This document shows positions 31,301 through 41,400 of a stretch of DNA of 64,000 nucleotides, piece by piece (the stretch's first letter is position 1; every line of letters begins with the position of its first letter). The DNA is from Hyalangium ruber (GTDB taxonomy: Bacteria; Myxococcota; Myxococcia; Myxococcales; Myxococcaceae): assembly GCF_034259325.1 (NCBI RefSeq), contig NZ_JAXIVS010000011.1, positions 62,001 to 126,000 of the forward strand, written 5' to 3'. The position numbers were made by a program, and so were the translations under genes. Under the pieces are notes generated by a model. The model ran no database searches. It had not been told where the DNA came from and saw only the letters and a list, made by a program, of their open reading frames with translations.

Positions 31301-34225
31301 ATGGGCGGTCCCACGGATGAGGTAGAGACCCGTTGCCTCGGTGAGAACACCCTGGATGGCCTGAGCCGAGGGCTGTTGTCCCCCGGAGAGCGCGAGGCCG
31401 CCGTGCGTCACCTCGACGCGTGCGACGCCTGCCGACAGCTCCTGGCCGCGCTGGGACACGCCATCAGCGGGCACGAGGTAGCGACACCGCCGACAGCCAC
31501 CGACACCGGCCCGAGGAAGCTGGCGCCTCGCCTCGCGGCCGGCGATCGGGTGGGACGCTACACGGTGCTCCACCTGGTGGGCGCTGGTGGGATGGGGGTC
31601 GTCTACGCGGCCTATGATCCCGAGCTCGACCGGCGCATCGCGCTGAAGCTGGTTCACGACGAGGCCCTCCCCAGCGACTCACGGGAAGAGGCGGCCGCAC
31701 GGCTGCTCCGGGAGGCGCAAGCGCTGGCGCGGCTCTCCCACCCTCATGTGATCACGGTGTTCGATGGGGGCCGCTTCGACGGGCAGGTCTTCCTGGCCAT
31801 GGAGTTCATCGAGGGGGGCACGTTGGGGCAATGGCTCCAGGCGGCCCCTCGCACGGCGGACGCGGTCCTGGCGATGTTCCTCGATGCGGGGCGAGGGCTC
31901 GCGGCGGCGCACAGCGCGGGACTGGTACACCGTGACTTCAAGCCGGACAACGTGCTCGTCGGCAAGGACGGCCGGGTGCGGGTGACGGACTTCGGTTTGG
32001 CACGGCTCGCCTCCTCGGGTGTACAGCCGCTCGGAGAAGGCGCGGCCTTGCCGCGAGCGCTGCCCGCCGGAGCGGAGGCGAGGACCCAGCCCGGGGCGCG
32101 GCTCGGTACGCCGCTGTACATGGCGCCCGAGCTGTGGCGTGGCGCCCCGGCGGACGCGCGCAGTGATCAATTCGCGTTTTGTGTCGCCCTCTACGAGGCG
32201 ATCCAGGGCGAGCGCCCCTTCACTGTGACCGAGCTCGCTGAAGAGTCGGCCCGGACCGAGCAGCGAGAGCTGCCGCGCGGAAACCGCGTCCCGCCACGGT
32301 GGCGGCAGATCCTCGTCCGAGGTCTGGCCGCCGCGCCCGAAGCGCGCTTTCCCTCCATGGTCGCGCTGCTCGCCGCGCTCGAGCGCACGCAGACCTCGCA
32401 GCGCAGGCGGCGCTTCCAGGTGGGCGCGTCGCTCGGTGTGGTGGCCTTGATCGCCGCGGGCCTTGGACTCGTCTCCTGGCGCTACCGGTCCCAGAACGTC
32501 TGCGCGGGTGCGCGCGAGCGGCTCGAGGGCACCTGGGACGAAGCCCGGAAGAGCGAGGTGCGCGCCGCCTTCCATGCGACCGGGTCGCGCCATGCCGAGG
32601 CGGCCTGGTCGGGAGCGGAGCTCCTCATGGATCGCTACGCGAACAACTGGGTCCAGATGCGCACCGACGCGTGCGAGGCGACCCACGTGCGCGGCGAGCA
32701 ATCCGGGGAGCTGCTGGACTTGCGCATGGAATGCCTCGGGCGGCGTCGCGCAGCCTTGAGCGGGCTGGCGCGTGTGCTGAGCGCCGCGGACACGGGCGTC
32801 GTGGAGAGGGCCGTATCCGCGGCGGGGCAACTGCCACCGATCGAGGAGTGCGCCTCGAAGGAAGCCCTCACCGCTCCGCTCCGCCCACCTCCCGACGAGG
32901 CGACCCGGACGCGGCTCCGGGCTGTTCGCGCACAGCTCGTCGAGGCGAAGGCGCTGCTCGCGGCGGGCCGACACGAGCCCAGCCGAGCGCTCGCGCAGGA
33001 GGCCATCGAGACCTCGAAGGCCTTGGCCTACAAGCCGGTCGAGGCCGAGGCGTTCCTGGCCCTCGCGCACACCTACGTCCGCTCGGAAGAAGGAGCCCTG
33101 GCGGAGAAGGCGCTCCACGGTGCCCTGATGGCCGCGGAGGCGAGCGCGCACCGCACCGTCGCCGCGCAGACCTCCCTGTTGCTCGCCCATGTCCACGGCC
33201 AGATGCTTCGGCGGAACGAGCAGGGACGCCTGTGGGCGGATCTCGGTGGAGCGATGTTGGAGCGCCTCGGGCAGGTGCCAGCGCTCTCGGCGGAGCGGCT
33301 GTTCATCATGGGGAACCTCCTGCTCGATGAAGGCCGCGCGAGCGAGGCGGCGCCGTTCTTCGAAGAGGCGCTCGTACTTCAGGAGCGGGCCCACGGCTCC
33401 GAGCACCCTCAGGTGGCGAGGACGCTCTCCCGGCTCGCCTCCACGATGGCGACGCTCGACCGCTCCGCGGAGGCGCTCACGTATGCGCAGCGTGCGCTCG
33501 CCATCAATGAGCGGCTGCTCGGCCCCGAGCATCCGGATTGCTCAGCCTCGCTTCATTCGATCGCGTTCGTGCTGGCGATCTCCGGCAGACCCGACGAGGC
33601 ACTGCCGCACATGAAGCGCGCCCTGGCCATCGAGGAGCGCGCCTTCGGCCCGAACCACCCCGCCATCGTGAAGTCGCTGATCAACCTCTCGAATGTCCAC
33701 CGCGAGGCGGCTGACGCCATTCCGCTGCTGGAGCGCGCACTGGCGATCCAGAACCAGGTCCCCGACGTGAATCACCCTGACAGGGTCTTCATCCTGAAGA
33801 ACCTGGCCATCAACCACGGGCTGCTCGACCACTTCCGAGAGCAACTCGAGTACGGGCAGCTCGCGCTCTCGATCGAAGAGAAGCTCCTCGGCCCGAATCA
33901 TGCGGACGTGGCGCAGACGCTCCACATGGTGGGGCAGGCGCATCAGCGACTCGGTGCGCCGGCCCGGGCGCTGCCGCTCCTGGAGCGCGCGTTCGCCATC
34001 GCCGAGGCACGTCCCCTCACGGACTCGTACTCCACGGGGCGTGACGTGCGGGTGGAGTTGCGGAAGACCCTGGCGAACACCCTCTGGACCTTGGGCCGTG
34101 AGCGCGCGAGAGCGCGCACCTTGATGGCGGGCGCGCTCGAGCTGGCGCGAGGGGGAGGAAGCACGCTGGCCCAGGAAGCCGCCGGGCTGGAAAAGTGGCT
34201 GGCCGAGCATCCGCTCCCACACTGA
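31301..34225 (+). CDS. Transmembrane Ser/Thr protein kinase with TPR sensor domain
   Basis: A 974-aa kinase. Residues 30-50 hold a zinc-finger-like HxxxCxxC (His37, Cys41, Cys44), as in anti-sigma factors. The kinase domain (about 85-355) is complete: GAGGMGVVY glycine loop, Lys116 in IALKLV, HRDFKPDN (210-217), DFGLAR (from Asp230) and LGTPLYMAPE. A membrane helix lies at about 374-395. The large outer part begins with a Cys-containing spacer (about 400-540) and then carries tetratricopeptide repeats of the kinesin-light-chain type (for example YAQRALAINERLLGPEHPDC). A sigma-factor gene starts 26 bp downstream. This fits kinase-controlled sigma factors, in which the kinase replaces an anti-sigma factor. 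Confidence 0.93.
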   Translation: MGGPTDEVETRCLGENTLDGLSRGLLSPGEREAAVRHLDACDACRQLLAALGHAISGHEVATPPTATDTGPRKLAPRLAAGDRVGRYTVLHLVGAGGMGVVYAAYDPELDRRIALKLVHDEALPSDSREEAAARLLREAQALARLSHPHVITVFDGGRFDGQVFLAMEFIEGGTLGQWLQAAPRTADAVLAMFLDAGRGLAAAHSAGLVHRDFKPDNVLVGKDGRVRVTDFGLARLASSGVQPLGEGAALPRALPAGAEARTQPGARLGTPLYMAPELWRGAPADARSDQFAFCVALYEAIQGERPFTVTELAEESARTEQRELPRGNRVPPRWRQILVRGLAAAPEARFPSMVALLAALERTQTSQRRRRFQVGASLGVVALIAAGLGLVSWRYRSQNVCAGARERLEGTWDEARKSEVRAAFHATGSRHAEAAWSGAELLMDRYANNWVQMRTDACEATHVRGEQSGELLDLRMECLGRRRAALSGLARVLSAADTGVVERAVSAAGQLPPIEECASKEALTAPLRPPPDEATRTRLRAVRAQLVEAKALLAAGRHEPSRALAQEAIETSKALAYKPVEAEAFLALAHTYVRSEEGALAEKALHGALMAAEASAHRTVAAQTSLLLAHVHGQMLRRNEQGRLWADLGGAMLERLGQVPALSAERLFIMGNLLLDEGRASEAAPFFEEALVLQERAHGSEHPQVARTLSRLASTMATLDRSAEALTYAQRALAINERLLGPEHPDCSASLHSIAFVLAISGRPDEALPHMKRALAIEERAFGPNHPAIVKSLINLSNVHREAADAIPLLERALAIQNQVPDVNHPDRVFILKNLAINHGLLDHFREQLEYGQLALSIEEKLLGPNHADVAQTLHMVGQAHQRLGAPARALPLLERAFAIAEARPLTDSYSTGRDVRVELRKTLANTLWTLGRERARARTLMAGALELARGGGSTLAQEAAGLEKWLAEHPLPH

Positions 34226-34251
34226 GGGTGTTATTCTGCTGCGCGGAGAGA

Positions 34252-35112
34252 ATGGGCCCCATGGACGATGGAATGGCTTCGAGCCGCTCTCCTCGGGGGT
34301 TGGAGCGGCTCTTCCGCGAGGGTCGAGAGGCGTGGCCGTCGCTGGCGCTCGAGGCCTCTTCGTTCATGCGGCACGTCGCGCGCCACGTCCCCGAGCGGAG
34401 CGACCCCGAGAAATACCTCGAGGGGTTGCATGGCGCGGACCTGTACCTGGCCTGCGCCTGCAAGGAAGGGGTTCCAGGGGCGGTCGCCGCGTTTCAGGCG
34501 AGCTATGGGGCCACGGTGGAGGCGGCGCTGCGCGGTCGGAACGTGCCACCGGCGGAGCGCGAGGAGCTGGGGCAGGCGTTCTGGGAGAAGCTCTTCGTGG
34601 GTCACCCGGGAGTCCCCGCGAAGATCGGCGATTACTCGGGCCGAGGGCCGCTCGGGGGGTGGGTGCGCGTGGCGGCGATGCGCGCGGCGCTCAACTTCTT
34701 CGAGCAGCGGAAGAGCGACCTGTTGCTGGTGGGGGCTCGGGTGGACGAGGTCCGCGAGCCCTGCACGTCGGATCCCGAACTCGACTTCCTCAAGTCGCAC
34801 TACCGGGACGAGGTCCATCAGGCGTTGAAGGACGCGCTCGCGGGCCTCGAGGCCGACGAGCGCAATGTGCTGCGGCTGCATTTCCTGGACGGGCTCAGCG
34901 CGGAGCGGATCGCCACGGTCTACGGAGTACACCGTGCCACGGTGGCGCGCTGGGTGGCGCGTGGCCGGGAGGCGCTCCTGACCGGGACGCGTCAGTTGCT
35001 CACGCAAAGGCTCCGTATCGAGCAGGGAGAGGTCGAGAGCATCCTCGGCATCGTCCGGAGCCAGCTCGGCCTGGCCCTGAGCAGCATCTTTCGGGCAGGG
35101 GACCCGCGGTAG
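34252..35112 (+). CDS. ECF-like sigma factor coupled to Ser/Thr kinase
   Basis: A 286-aa sigma70-family protein. Region 2 is divergent (FQASYGATVEAALRGRNVPP, REELGQAFWEKLFVGHPG, GPLGGWVRVAAMRAALNFFE). Region 4 is clear (LKDALAGLEADERNVLRLHF, LDGLSAERIATVYGVHRATVARWVARGREAL). An N-terminal extension of about 60 residues and a C-terminal tail are extra to the minimal ECF plan. This matches the kinase-associated group of myxobacterial ECF-like factors (ECF43-like). ATG 34252 is 3 nt from GGAG and ATG 34261 is 12 nt from it, so either may be used. Phosphorylation by the upstream kinase is the expected switch (inference). Confidence 0.85.
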   Translation: MGPMDDGMASSRSPRGLERLFREGREAWPSLALEASSFMRHVARHVPERSDPEKYLEGLHGADLYLACACKEGVPGAVAAFQASYGATVEAALRGRNVPPAEREELGQAFWEKLFVGHPGVPAKIGDYSGRGPLGGWVRVAAMRAALNFFEQRKSDLLLVGARVDEVREPCTSDPELDFLKSHYRDEVHQALKDALAGLEADERNVLRLHFLDGLSAERIATVYGVHRATVARWVARGREALLTGTRQLLTQRLRIEQGEVESILGIVRSQLGLALSSIFRAGDPR

Positions 35113-35119
35113 TACCGCG

Positions 35120-35515
35120 TCAGGGGAGGTTCAGCTGCCAGGACACGCCGTAGCGGTCGTTGACCCAGGTGAACTTGCGGCTGAACCCGTAGTTGCCCAT
35201 CGGCATGAGCGTGGAGCCGCCCTCCGAGAGGGCGGCGGAGAGCCGGTCGATCTCCTCCTCGGAAGCGCAGTCGACGAAGAATGAGAAGGCCGGCGTGAAG
35301 GTGAAGGCGTGCTTCGCCGGGCTGTCGATGCACAGCACCGTCTGGCCCGCGACGGAGAAGGAGGCCTTGAACACCGAGCCCTCGGCGCCGGGCCCGCCCG
35401 GGCCATAGCGAGCGATGTCGATGATCTCGCTCCCAGGGATGAGCGAGACGTAGAACTTCATCGCCTCTTCGGCCTTGCCCTCGAACATCAGAAACGGTCG
35501 AACTTGGGTTTTCAT
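35120..35515 (-). CDS. VOC-family protein, PhnB-like
   Basis: A 131-aa vicinal-oxygen-chelate fold protein of the PhnB/3-demethylubiquinone-methyltransferase-like group: MKTQVRPFLMFEGKAEEAMK, YVSLIPGSEIIDIARYGPGG, FTFTPAFSFFVDCASEEEID and NDRYGVSWQLN. Members bind small molecules or metals and often act in resistance or minor catabolic steps. Its ATG overlaps the stop of the flavin monooxygenase gene (ATGA), so both are in one operon and made together. Confidence 0.9.
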   Translation of the reverse strand: MKTQVRPFLMFEGKAEEAMKFYVSLIPGSEIIDIARYGPGGPGAEGSVFKASFSVAGQTVLCIDSPAKHAFTFTPAFSFFVDCASEEEIDRLSAALSEGGSTLMPMGNYGFSRKFTWVNDRYGVSWQLNLP

Positions 35516-37122
35516 GTGTCCTCGCTCGCCGGAGCATACAGGGCGGCCGGGTGGGTTCCGCTGCTCTTGTGAGCGTCTACGGACCTGGCTTTGTCGTCCA
35601 GTGCTCGCATCAGACGCTCGAGCCGCAGGCGCTCCTCATCCGTCAGCTCGGGTGAGGTGAAGGCTCCGAAGGCCGCGGCGTCCGCCGCATACCGCTCCGC
35701 TGCTTCAGGGAGAGCGTCCGGCCCGGTCAGCCGGAACGAAGGAGGGGAGAGCGGCCCGAACATCAGCGCCCGGGTGAGCGGGGGATATTGCTCGGGGAGC
35801 GGCTCCACGCCCACGAGGCGCGAGAGCATGAGCGCCATGGCCTCCATGCTTTGCTCCTGTGGCTGGCCTCGTCTCGCCTGATAGCGGGCGACTCCCTCCT
35901 TCATCTCGTCCATCGACGGCTTGGGCCGCACGTTCGCCCACGTGTAGGCGATCCATCGCGCCTGCAGCTCGAGCAGTGGGAAGAAGGGTCCGCCCACCTC
36001 GAAGATGCCGACGAACGCGAGCCCCTCCAACTCAGGGTGGAACGTGAAGCGGTGCAGGTCGATGTGCCGGGTGTCCACGTTCAACGTCTGGCGGAGCTCC
36101 TCCGACAGGAACGGCAGGTGCAGGTCATAGCCGGTGCCGAGGATGAGGGCATCGACCTCTTCGCTGGTGCCATCCGCGAAGGACACGCGCTGGCCGCGGA
36201 CCTCCGTGATCCACGGCTTCTGGGTGATGCGTCCTTCCGCGATGAGCGGCAGGTAGTGCTGGCTCAGCGTGATTCCCGCCTCGAAGAGGTTGTCGGAGGG
36301 CTTGAAGGCGCCGTACTGCTCAGGGCTTCCGCTCTTGCGGATGAGGAACTCCTTGATGCCGATGGCGATCCGCTCGAGCGGGAAGACTTCTCCGGCGAGC
36401 GCGCCCCAGCGTGTGAAGGCGAGATGCTCGTTGGGCACGCCTCCCGAGATCTTCTGCATGATGTAGCGCTGGCGCCGCATCGATGAGAGCACCCGCTGGG
36501 TGCCAAGCATCGCGAGATCGCTCGCGATCTCGAGCGCGCTGATGCTGCAGCCAGCGACCAGGACCCGCAGGCCGCGATACTTCTCCGGCTCCTTGTAGCG
36601 GAAGGAGTGCGTGACGCCGCCCGCTCCCGAGAAGGATTCGAGACCGGGGATCGCTGGGATGAACGGCTTGTGGAAGCGGCCGGAGGCGATGACCACATGG
36701 TCGAACGGCTCCTGCCGTGAGGCACCGCCCTCAGGCTTGGAGGACACGAGGTAGCGCCCGCTCTCTGGGCTGCGTTCGAGCCGCTCGATGGGCGTCCGCA
36801 GGCGCACGTACCGGAGGAGACCGAACTTCTCGGCATAGCGACGCAGGTACGCGAGCATCTCCTGGTTCCGAGGGAACATCGCGACGCCCTCCGCGTGGGG
36901 GAGGTCGCTGAAGCAGGTGGTCACGCGAGTGGAGTTGGTGCGCATGGAGGGCCATACGCCACTGTGTGTGCCTTCCGCGTTCCACTGGCCACCCATGTCG
37001 GCGCTCTGCTCGAAGAGGACGGGTTCGAAGCCGTGAGCCGCGAGGTACCTGGCGGCGACCAGCCCCGCAGGCCCCGCGCCCACGATGGCGACACGCTTGT
37101 TCGACTCGGGCTTCGGGCTCAC
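35512..37122 (-). CDS. Flavin-containing monooxygenase (FMO/BVMO type)
   Basis: A 536-aa FAD- and NADPH-dependent monooxygenase. VAIVGAGPAGLVAARYLAAH is the FAD Rossmann site (about 9-28), GGQWN follows, FSGAGGVTHSFRYKEPEKYR holds the FMO-type FxGxxxHS signature, and LVAGCSISALEIASDLA is the NADPH Rossmann site. LILGTGYDLHLPFL is the late conserved block. It inserts one oxygen atom into a soft nucleophile or a ketone; the substrate is unknown. GTG 37122 with AAGGAGG 9 nt upstream is preferred to longer starts. It is translationally coupled to the VOC gene and divergent from the P450, so the three enzymes may share a control region of about 88 bp. Confidence 0.9.
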   Translation of the reverse strand: MSPKPESNKRVAIVGAGPAGLVAARYLAAHGFEPVLFEQSADMGGQWNAEGTHSGVWPSMRTNSTRVTTCFSDLPHAEGVAMFPRNQEMLAYLRRYAEKFGLLRYVRLRTPIERLERSPESGRYLVSSKPEGGASRQEPFDHVVIASGRFHKPFIPAIPGLESFSGAGGVTHSFRYKEPEKYRGLRVLVAGCSISALEIASDLAMLGTQRVLSSMRRQRYIMQKISGGVPNEHLAFTRWGALAGEVFPLERIAIGIKEFLIRKSGSPEQYGAFKPSDNLFEAGITLSQHYLPLIAEGRITQKPWITEVRGQRVSFADGTSEEVDALILGTGYDLHLPFLSEELRQTLNVDTRHIDLHRFTFHPELEGLAFVGIFEVGGPFFPLLELQARWIAYTWANVRPKPSMDEMKEGVARYQARRGQPQEQSMEAMALMLSRLVGVEPLPEQYPPLTRALMFGPLSPPSFRLTGPDALPEAAERYAADAAAFGAFTSPELTDEERLRLERLMRALDDKARSVDAHKSSGTHPAALYAPASEDT

Positions 37123-37210
37123 CGTGGCTTGCCTCCTTGGACGGGGGGCCAGCATACCCAGCATCCGCAGGGGCCGGGCTAGGATGCACGGGCCCGCTGC
37201 TGGAGAACCG

Positions 37211-38395
37211 ATGATCGCCACCTTCGATATTGCCGCCCCTCACGTCCTCCGCAACCCCTACGCCGTGCTGTCGGAGATTCGCCGCTCGTCCGCCGTTTGC
37301 AAACTGATGCCCACGGGTTTCCTGGGGGTGGGCCGCTATGCGGACGTCCTGCGCGTGCTCCAGAACTCCCAGCACTTCTCGAACTCGGGCTACTCCGCCG
37401 GCATGCCGCCCGCGCTACGAGATCCGGAGCGCGCTGGGGGCTCCATCGTGCAGAGCGACCCGCCCCGGCACGGCAAGCTGCGCAGTCTGGTGACCAAGGC
37501 GTTCACTCCACGGACCGTCACCCAACTGGAGCCGCGTATCCGCCAGATCGCCCACGAGCTGGTGGACGCCGTGGTTGGCAAAGGCGAGTTCGAGCTGGTG
37601 CGTGACATCACCAACCCGCTGCCGATGATCGTCATCGCCGAGCTGCTCGGGGTGGGTGCCGATCGCCGCGGTGACTTCAAGCGCTGGTCGGACGACATGG
37701 TGAGCTCGTTGTCGCTGGTGCGCTCGGGCAACGTGGCGCAGGTGATGGCGTCGACGCAGGAGTTCTACGCGTACTTCGGTGGGGTGCTCGAGGAGCGGCG
37801 GCGCGATCCAAAAGGGGACCTCATCTCGCTGCTGATCCAGGCGGAGGTAGACGGCGCCCGGCTGACGCCTCGGGAGGTGCTGGGGTTCGCCAACACGCTG
37901 CTCATCGCCGGCAACGAGACCACGACGAGCCTCATCGGCAACACGCTGGCGACGCTGACGGACCACCCGGAGGTACTGGCCGAGGTGCAAGCGAACCCTT
38001 CGCTCATCCCCAATCTGGTGGAGGAGGTGCTGCGCTACGAGAGCCCGGCGCAGTGCATCTTCCGGCTGACCACCGCGGACGTGGAGGTAGGGGGCGAGCT
38101 CATTCCTCAGGGAACGGTGGTGCTGCCGCTGCTGGCCTCGGCGAACCGGGACGAGAGCCGCTTCCCGGACCCGGACCGCTTCGACATCCACCGGGACACC
38201 AAGGGACACCTGGCCTTCGGCATGGACATCCACTTCTGCCTCGGAGCGCCGCTGGCCCGGCTGGAGGCGAAGGTGATGCTGGAGGTGATGCTGTCGCGCC
38301 TGAAGGACCTCCAGCGCGTGGAGCAGGAGGTGACCTGGTCCCCCTCGTTCTTCATCCGCTCGCCCCAACACCTGCGGATGCGGGCCCGGGCGTAG
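37211..38395 (+). CDS. Cytochrome P450
   Basis: A 394-aa soluble bacterial P450. The I-helix oxygen-activation motif is AGNETTTS (about 233-240), the K-helix ExxR is in VEEVLRYESP, and the haem loop is FGMDIHFCLGAPLARLE with the thiolate ligand at Cys343. The first 30 residues resemble CYP107-like and other class I enzymes. It needs ferredoxin and reductase partners encoded elsewhere. ATG 37211 has GGAG 5 nt upstream. Its position opposite an FMO-VOC operon suggests tailoring or detoxification of a small molecule, although no biosynthetic scaffold gene lies nearby. Confidence 0.95.
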   Translation: MIATFDIAAPHVLRNPYAVLSEIRRSSAVCKLMPTGFLGVGRYADVLRVLQNSQHFSNSGYSAGMPPALRDPERAGGSIVQSDPPRHGKLRSLVTKAFTPRTVTQLEPRIRQIAHELVDAVVGKGEFELVRDITNPLPMIVIAELLGVGADRRGDFKRWSDDMVSSLSLVRSGNVAQVMASTQEFYAYFGGVLEERRRDPKGDLISLLIQAEVDGARLTPREVLGFANTLLIAGNETTTSLIGNTLATLTDHPEVLAEVQANPSLIPNLVEEVLRYESPAQCIFRLTTADVEVGGELIPQGTVVLPLLASANRDESRFPDPDRFDIHRDTKGHLAFGMDIHFCLGAPLARLEAKVMLEVMLSRLKDLQRVEQEVTWSPSFFIRSPQHLRMRARA

Positions 38396-38402
38396 CGGCG
38401 AC

Positions 38403-41400
38403 TCAGGGCTGGGCGGGGAGCAGCAAGGCTTCCCGGGTCTCTGCTGGCGGGTTTGCGCCGAGCGCCAGATAGATCTCGAACCACGCCAGATAGGAGCGCC
38501 AGGAGGGGTGCCGCTGGTCGAGGAGGGAGCGGTGCGCCTGGCCCAGCCGCTTGGGTACGTCGAAGGGCATCTGCGCGGTTCCCTCCGCGTGCAACTGCGC
38601 GGCGAACCAGAGCACATCCAGTTGACCGGTATGGACCGGCGCGTGGGTGCGCTCGAGCAGGGAGTCGGCGTGCGCGATCGCCTGGCCCAACCAGCGGGCC
38701 GCGAGCGCCGTGTCCCGGCGCTCCACGGCATTCTCGGCCAGCCGCAGCTCCACCAGCATCACCGCGCCGATGTCCTCATCGCGATCCGACTCGGCGAACC
38801 GCTCCAGGAACAGCGCACGCCGCTGTTCGAGTGCGCGGGCGGCGGCATCCGGGCGCCCGAGTCGGGTCTCCGCATTGGCGCGCAGTCCAGAGGCGATGAT
38901 GCCGTAGGAGCGCTGAACGTGCCGGGGCGTGGCGCGTGACAAGCTCAGTGTGGCTTGCACGGCGGGGGTCTCCAGCTGTCGATCAATGATGTCCAGATCC
39001 TCCAACGCGCGCTGCGGCTGATCCGCCCCTAGCGCCGCGGCGCAGCGGGCCAGCCTCACCACCAGCCGGTTGCGCAGGCCCTCCTCGTCGCTGGGGCCCG
39101 CTTCCAAGGTGGGCAGCGCGCGATCGTAGAGCGCCAATGCACGCTCGAAGCGGCCCGCGGCGAGGTTGTAGAGCGCCGCGCGATCCAGCGCGAGGGGGAT
39201 GAACCTGGCGAGCTTCGGTTTGGCATCCACCATGGCCAGGGCGCGATCCGCCGCCTGCGCTGCCTCCGCCTCGCGGCCAACGTGTAAGAGCGCTTGGGCG
39301 CGGGCAAGGGACACCGCCAGCCCCGCGGCGTTGTCCACGTAGGGATACTTGTCCCGTTGATCGAGGTAGCCCAAGGCGATGTGGTAGTTGCCCACCTGGG
39401 TATGCAACTGCCCCAGCGCGCCGAGGATCATCGCTCGGTAGCGGATGTTGTTCCGCACCAGGTCCAAGGCGATCAAGTAGTGCCGGTTGGCGCGCTCGGC
39501 GGCGGCGGGCTTCCGGCCACGGAGGAAGTCCTCGTGCTGAATGGCGCCAGCCAGCGCGTGTACCGCTCGCTGGTTCTTGAGTTCCTTCCACGAGGCGCGC
39601 AGCGCTCCCATGGCCGCCTCCACCGCCTGGGAGTGGGCGCTACCCTCCAGCTTGGGCAACTGGCGCGCCGTGAGGTAGGCCTTCACGAAGTGCGCGAGAG
39701 GCTTGGCCATCTTCTCGGAGGTGGTGGTGACCTCCTTCTCCACCACCTCGGGGGGGACGTCGGCGCGCAAGCGCAGGTTCATGGATTCAACAGCACTTTC
39801 CAGGGAGCCCGTCCGCTGCGTCACGAGGTCGAAGTCGGCGCGGGCCTCGTCCTTGCGCTCTCTCGCCAGCCGACGGTAGGCGCGGCCCATCATCGCGCGG
39901 CGAAACAACCGCTCGGCCCGGCGGAGTTCCTGGGTGCCGGGCGGGGCGTCGTCGATGTAGAGCGTCGCCAACGCCTCCAGCACGCCGTCAGCGCCGAGCC
40001 CCGCCGCGCGCTCGACGGCTTCTTGCACCAGCGCTCGCCGTCGAATGGGATCCGTCTGCTGGCGGTAGAACGCGGTCAACGCGTCCCGGACCGGGCGGGG
40101 AGGGCGCTCCTCATGTATTGCGTTGACGTACCGGCCCAGCTCCAAGGCGAACGCATAGGCCGAGCCGGCGGGTGCCGCTGCGAGCGCCTGGGCCATGGCG
40201 GCATCCGCCTCGTCGTAGGGGCGTCCCCGGTACAGGGCTCGGACGGCCGCGCGAGCGAAGTCGAGCTGGTCCTCGTCCTGGAAGGCCTTGTTCAGGGAGA
40301 GCCGGCGGCCGGCTTCGACCAGGGCCTGCCGATCGTCGAGCTTGCGGTACAGCGCGTCCGCTCGCTCGAAGTAGGCTTCCAGCACCGCGCGCGTCGAGGA
40401 GTCCGTTACCTGGGCCGCCTCCAGCTCCTGACGCGCCAGCGTGAAGTCGCCAGCGGCCTCGGCCAGCTCACTGCGCACCACGTGTTGAAAGACGGCCGAG
40501 GGCGGGCTGGGAGCAGCGGCGGGATCCAGCGCGGCCATGCGCTGGCGCCCGCTGTCGCTCAGCTCGTCCACCATGCGGCCGCGTTCGCGTTCCTTCATGG
40601 TTCGTCGGTGGTCGATGAGGATCTGCATCGGCTCCGCCAGGCCCGCGGTGGCGGGATCGGGCACCGAGCGCATCTGGCGGGCGTAGAACTCCGCCGCCTC
40701 GAAGTCCTCGAAAGCCAGGTGGAGCTGGCTCATGCGCATCATCAGCAGGCGGCGGGGCTTGGGCCGGGCTTCGCGCAGCAGGCGTTGGCGATAGAGCAGG
40801 AGCTGATCCGCGCGCCTGCCAACCATCCCCAGTTCCTCGTTGAGACGCGGAACGTCCCAGTTGCTGGGAACCTGTCCATCCAGCGGCAGCTGAAACACAT
40901 CCAGGGAGCGATCGCGCGAGCAGGTCGCGATGAGGGAGGCGGCCGCGGGCGCCGGGTACTGGCAGTTCCAGGACACACTGGTGAGCTGGTCCGGGCTGGA
41001 GGCAGCGGCCAGCTCGGGTGCGTCCTCGCGCTCGGCCTCGAAGGGCATCCGGAACAGCACTCCGCTGTCGCTGGCGTCGATCACCCCGTCCGCGTTGGAG
41101 TCCGTGAAGAACTGCACCACGTACAGGGAGCGCCCATCGACAGCGAACATCGGCTGTCCCGTCTTTCCTGGGAGATCGAGCGCCAGCCGTACGGGGGCCG
41201 CGCCGGGGCGATCCAGCCGAAGTGCCTCCAGGTGGGGCGCGGCGCGCGCGGCGAAGCCGGGGCCCACCTGCCGCACGGAGCGCTCGATCGGGACGTACAC
41301 CAGCCAGCGCCCATCGGGTGAGAGGGTGGGGCTGGTCAGGTTGCGATCGAGCAGAGGCCTGGCGCTCAATTCGCTACCTACGGTGACTCGCGACAGCCGC

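Noticed and set aside
41000-41110. Dockerin/cohesin cellulosome component suggested by DSNADGVIDASD
   Set aside because: Only one calcium-loop-like segment is present and it lies inside a propeller blade. A dockerin needs a duplicated 22-residue motif.
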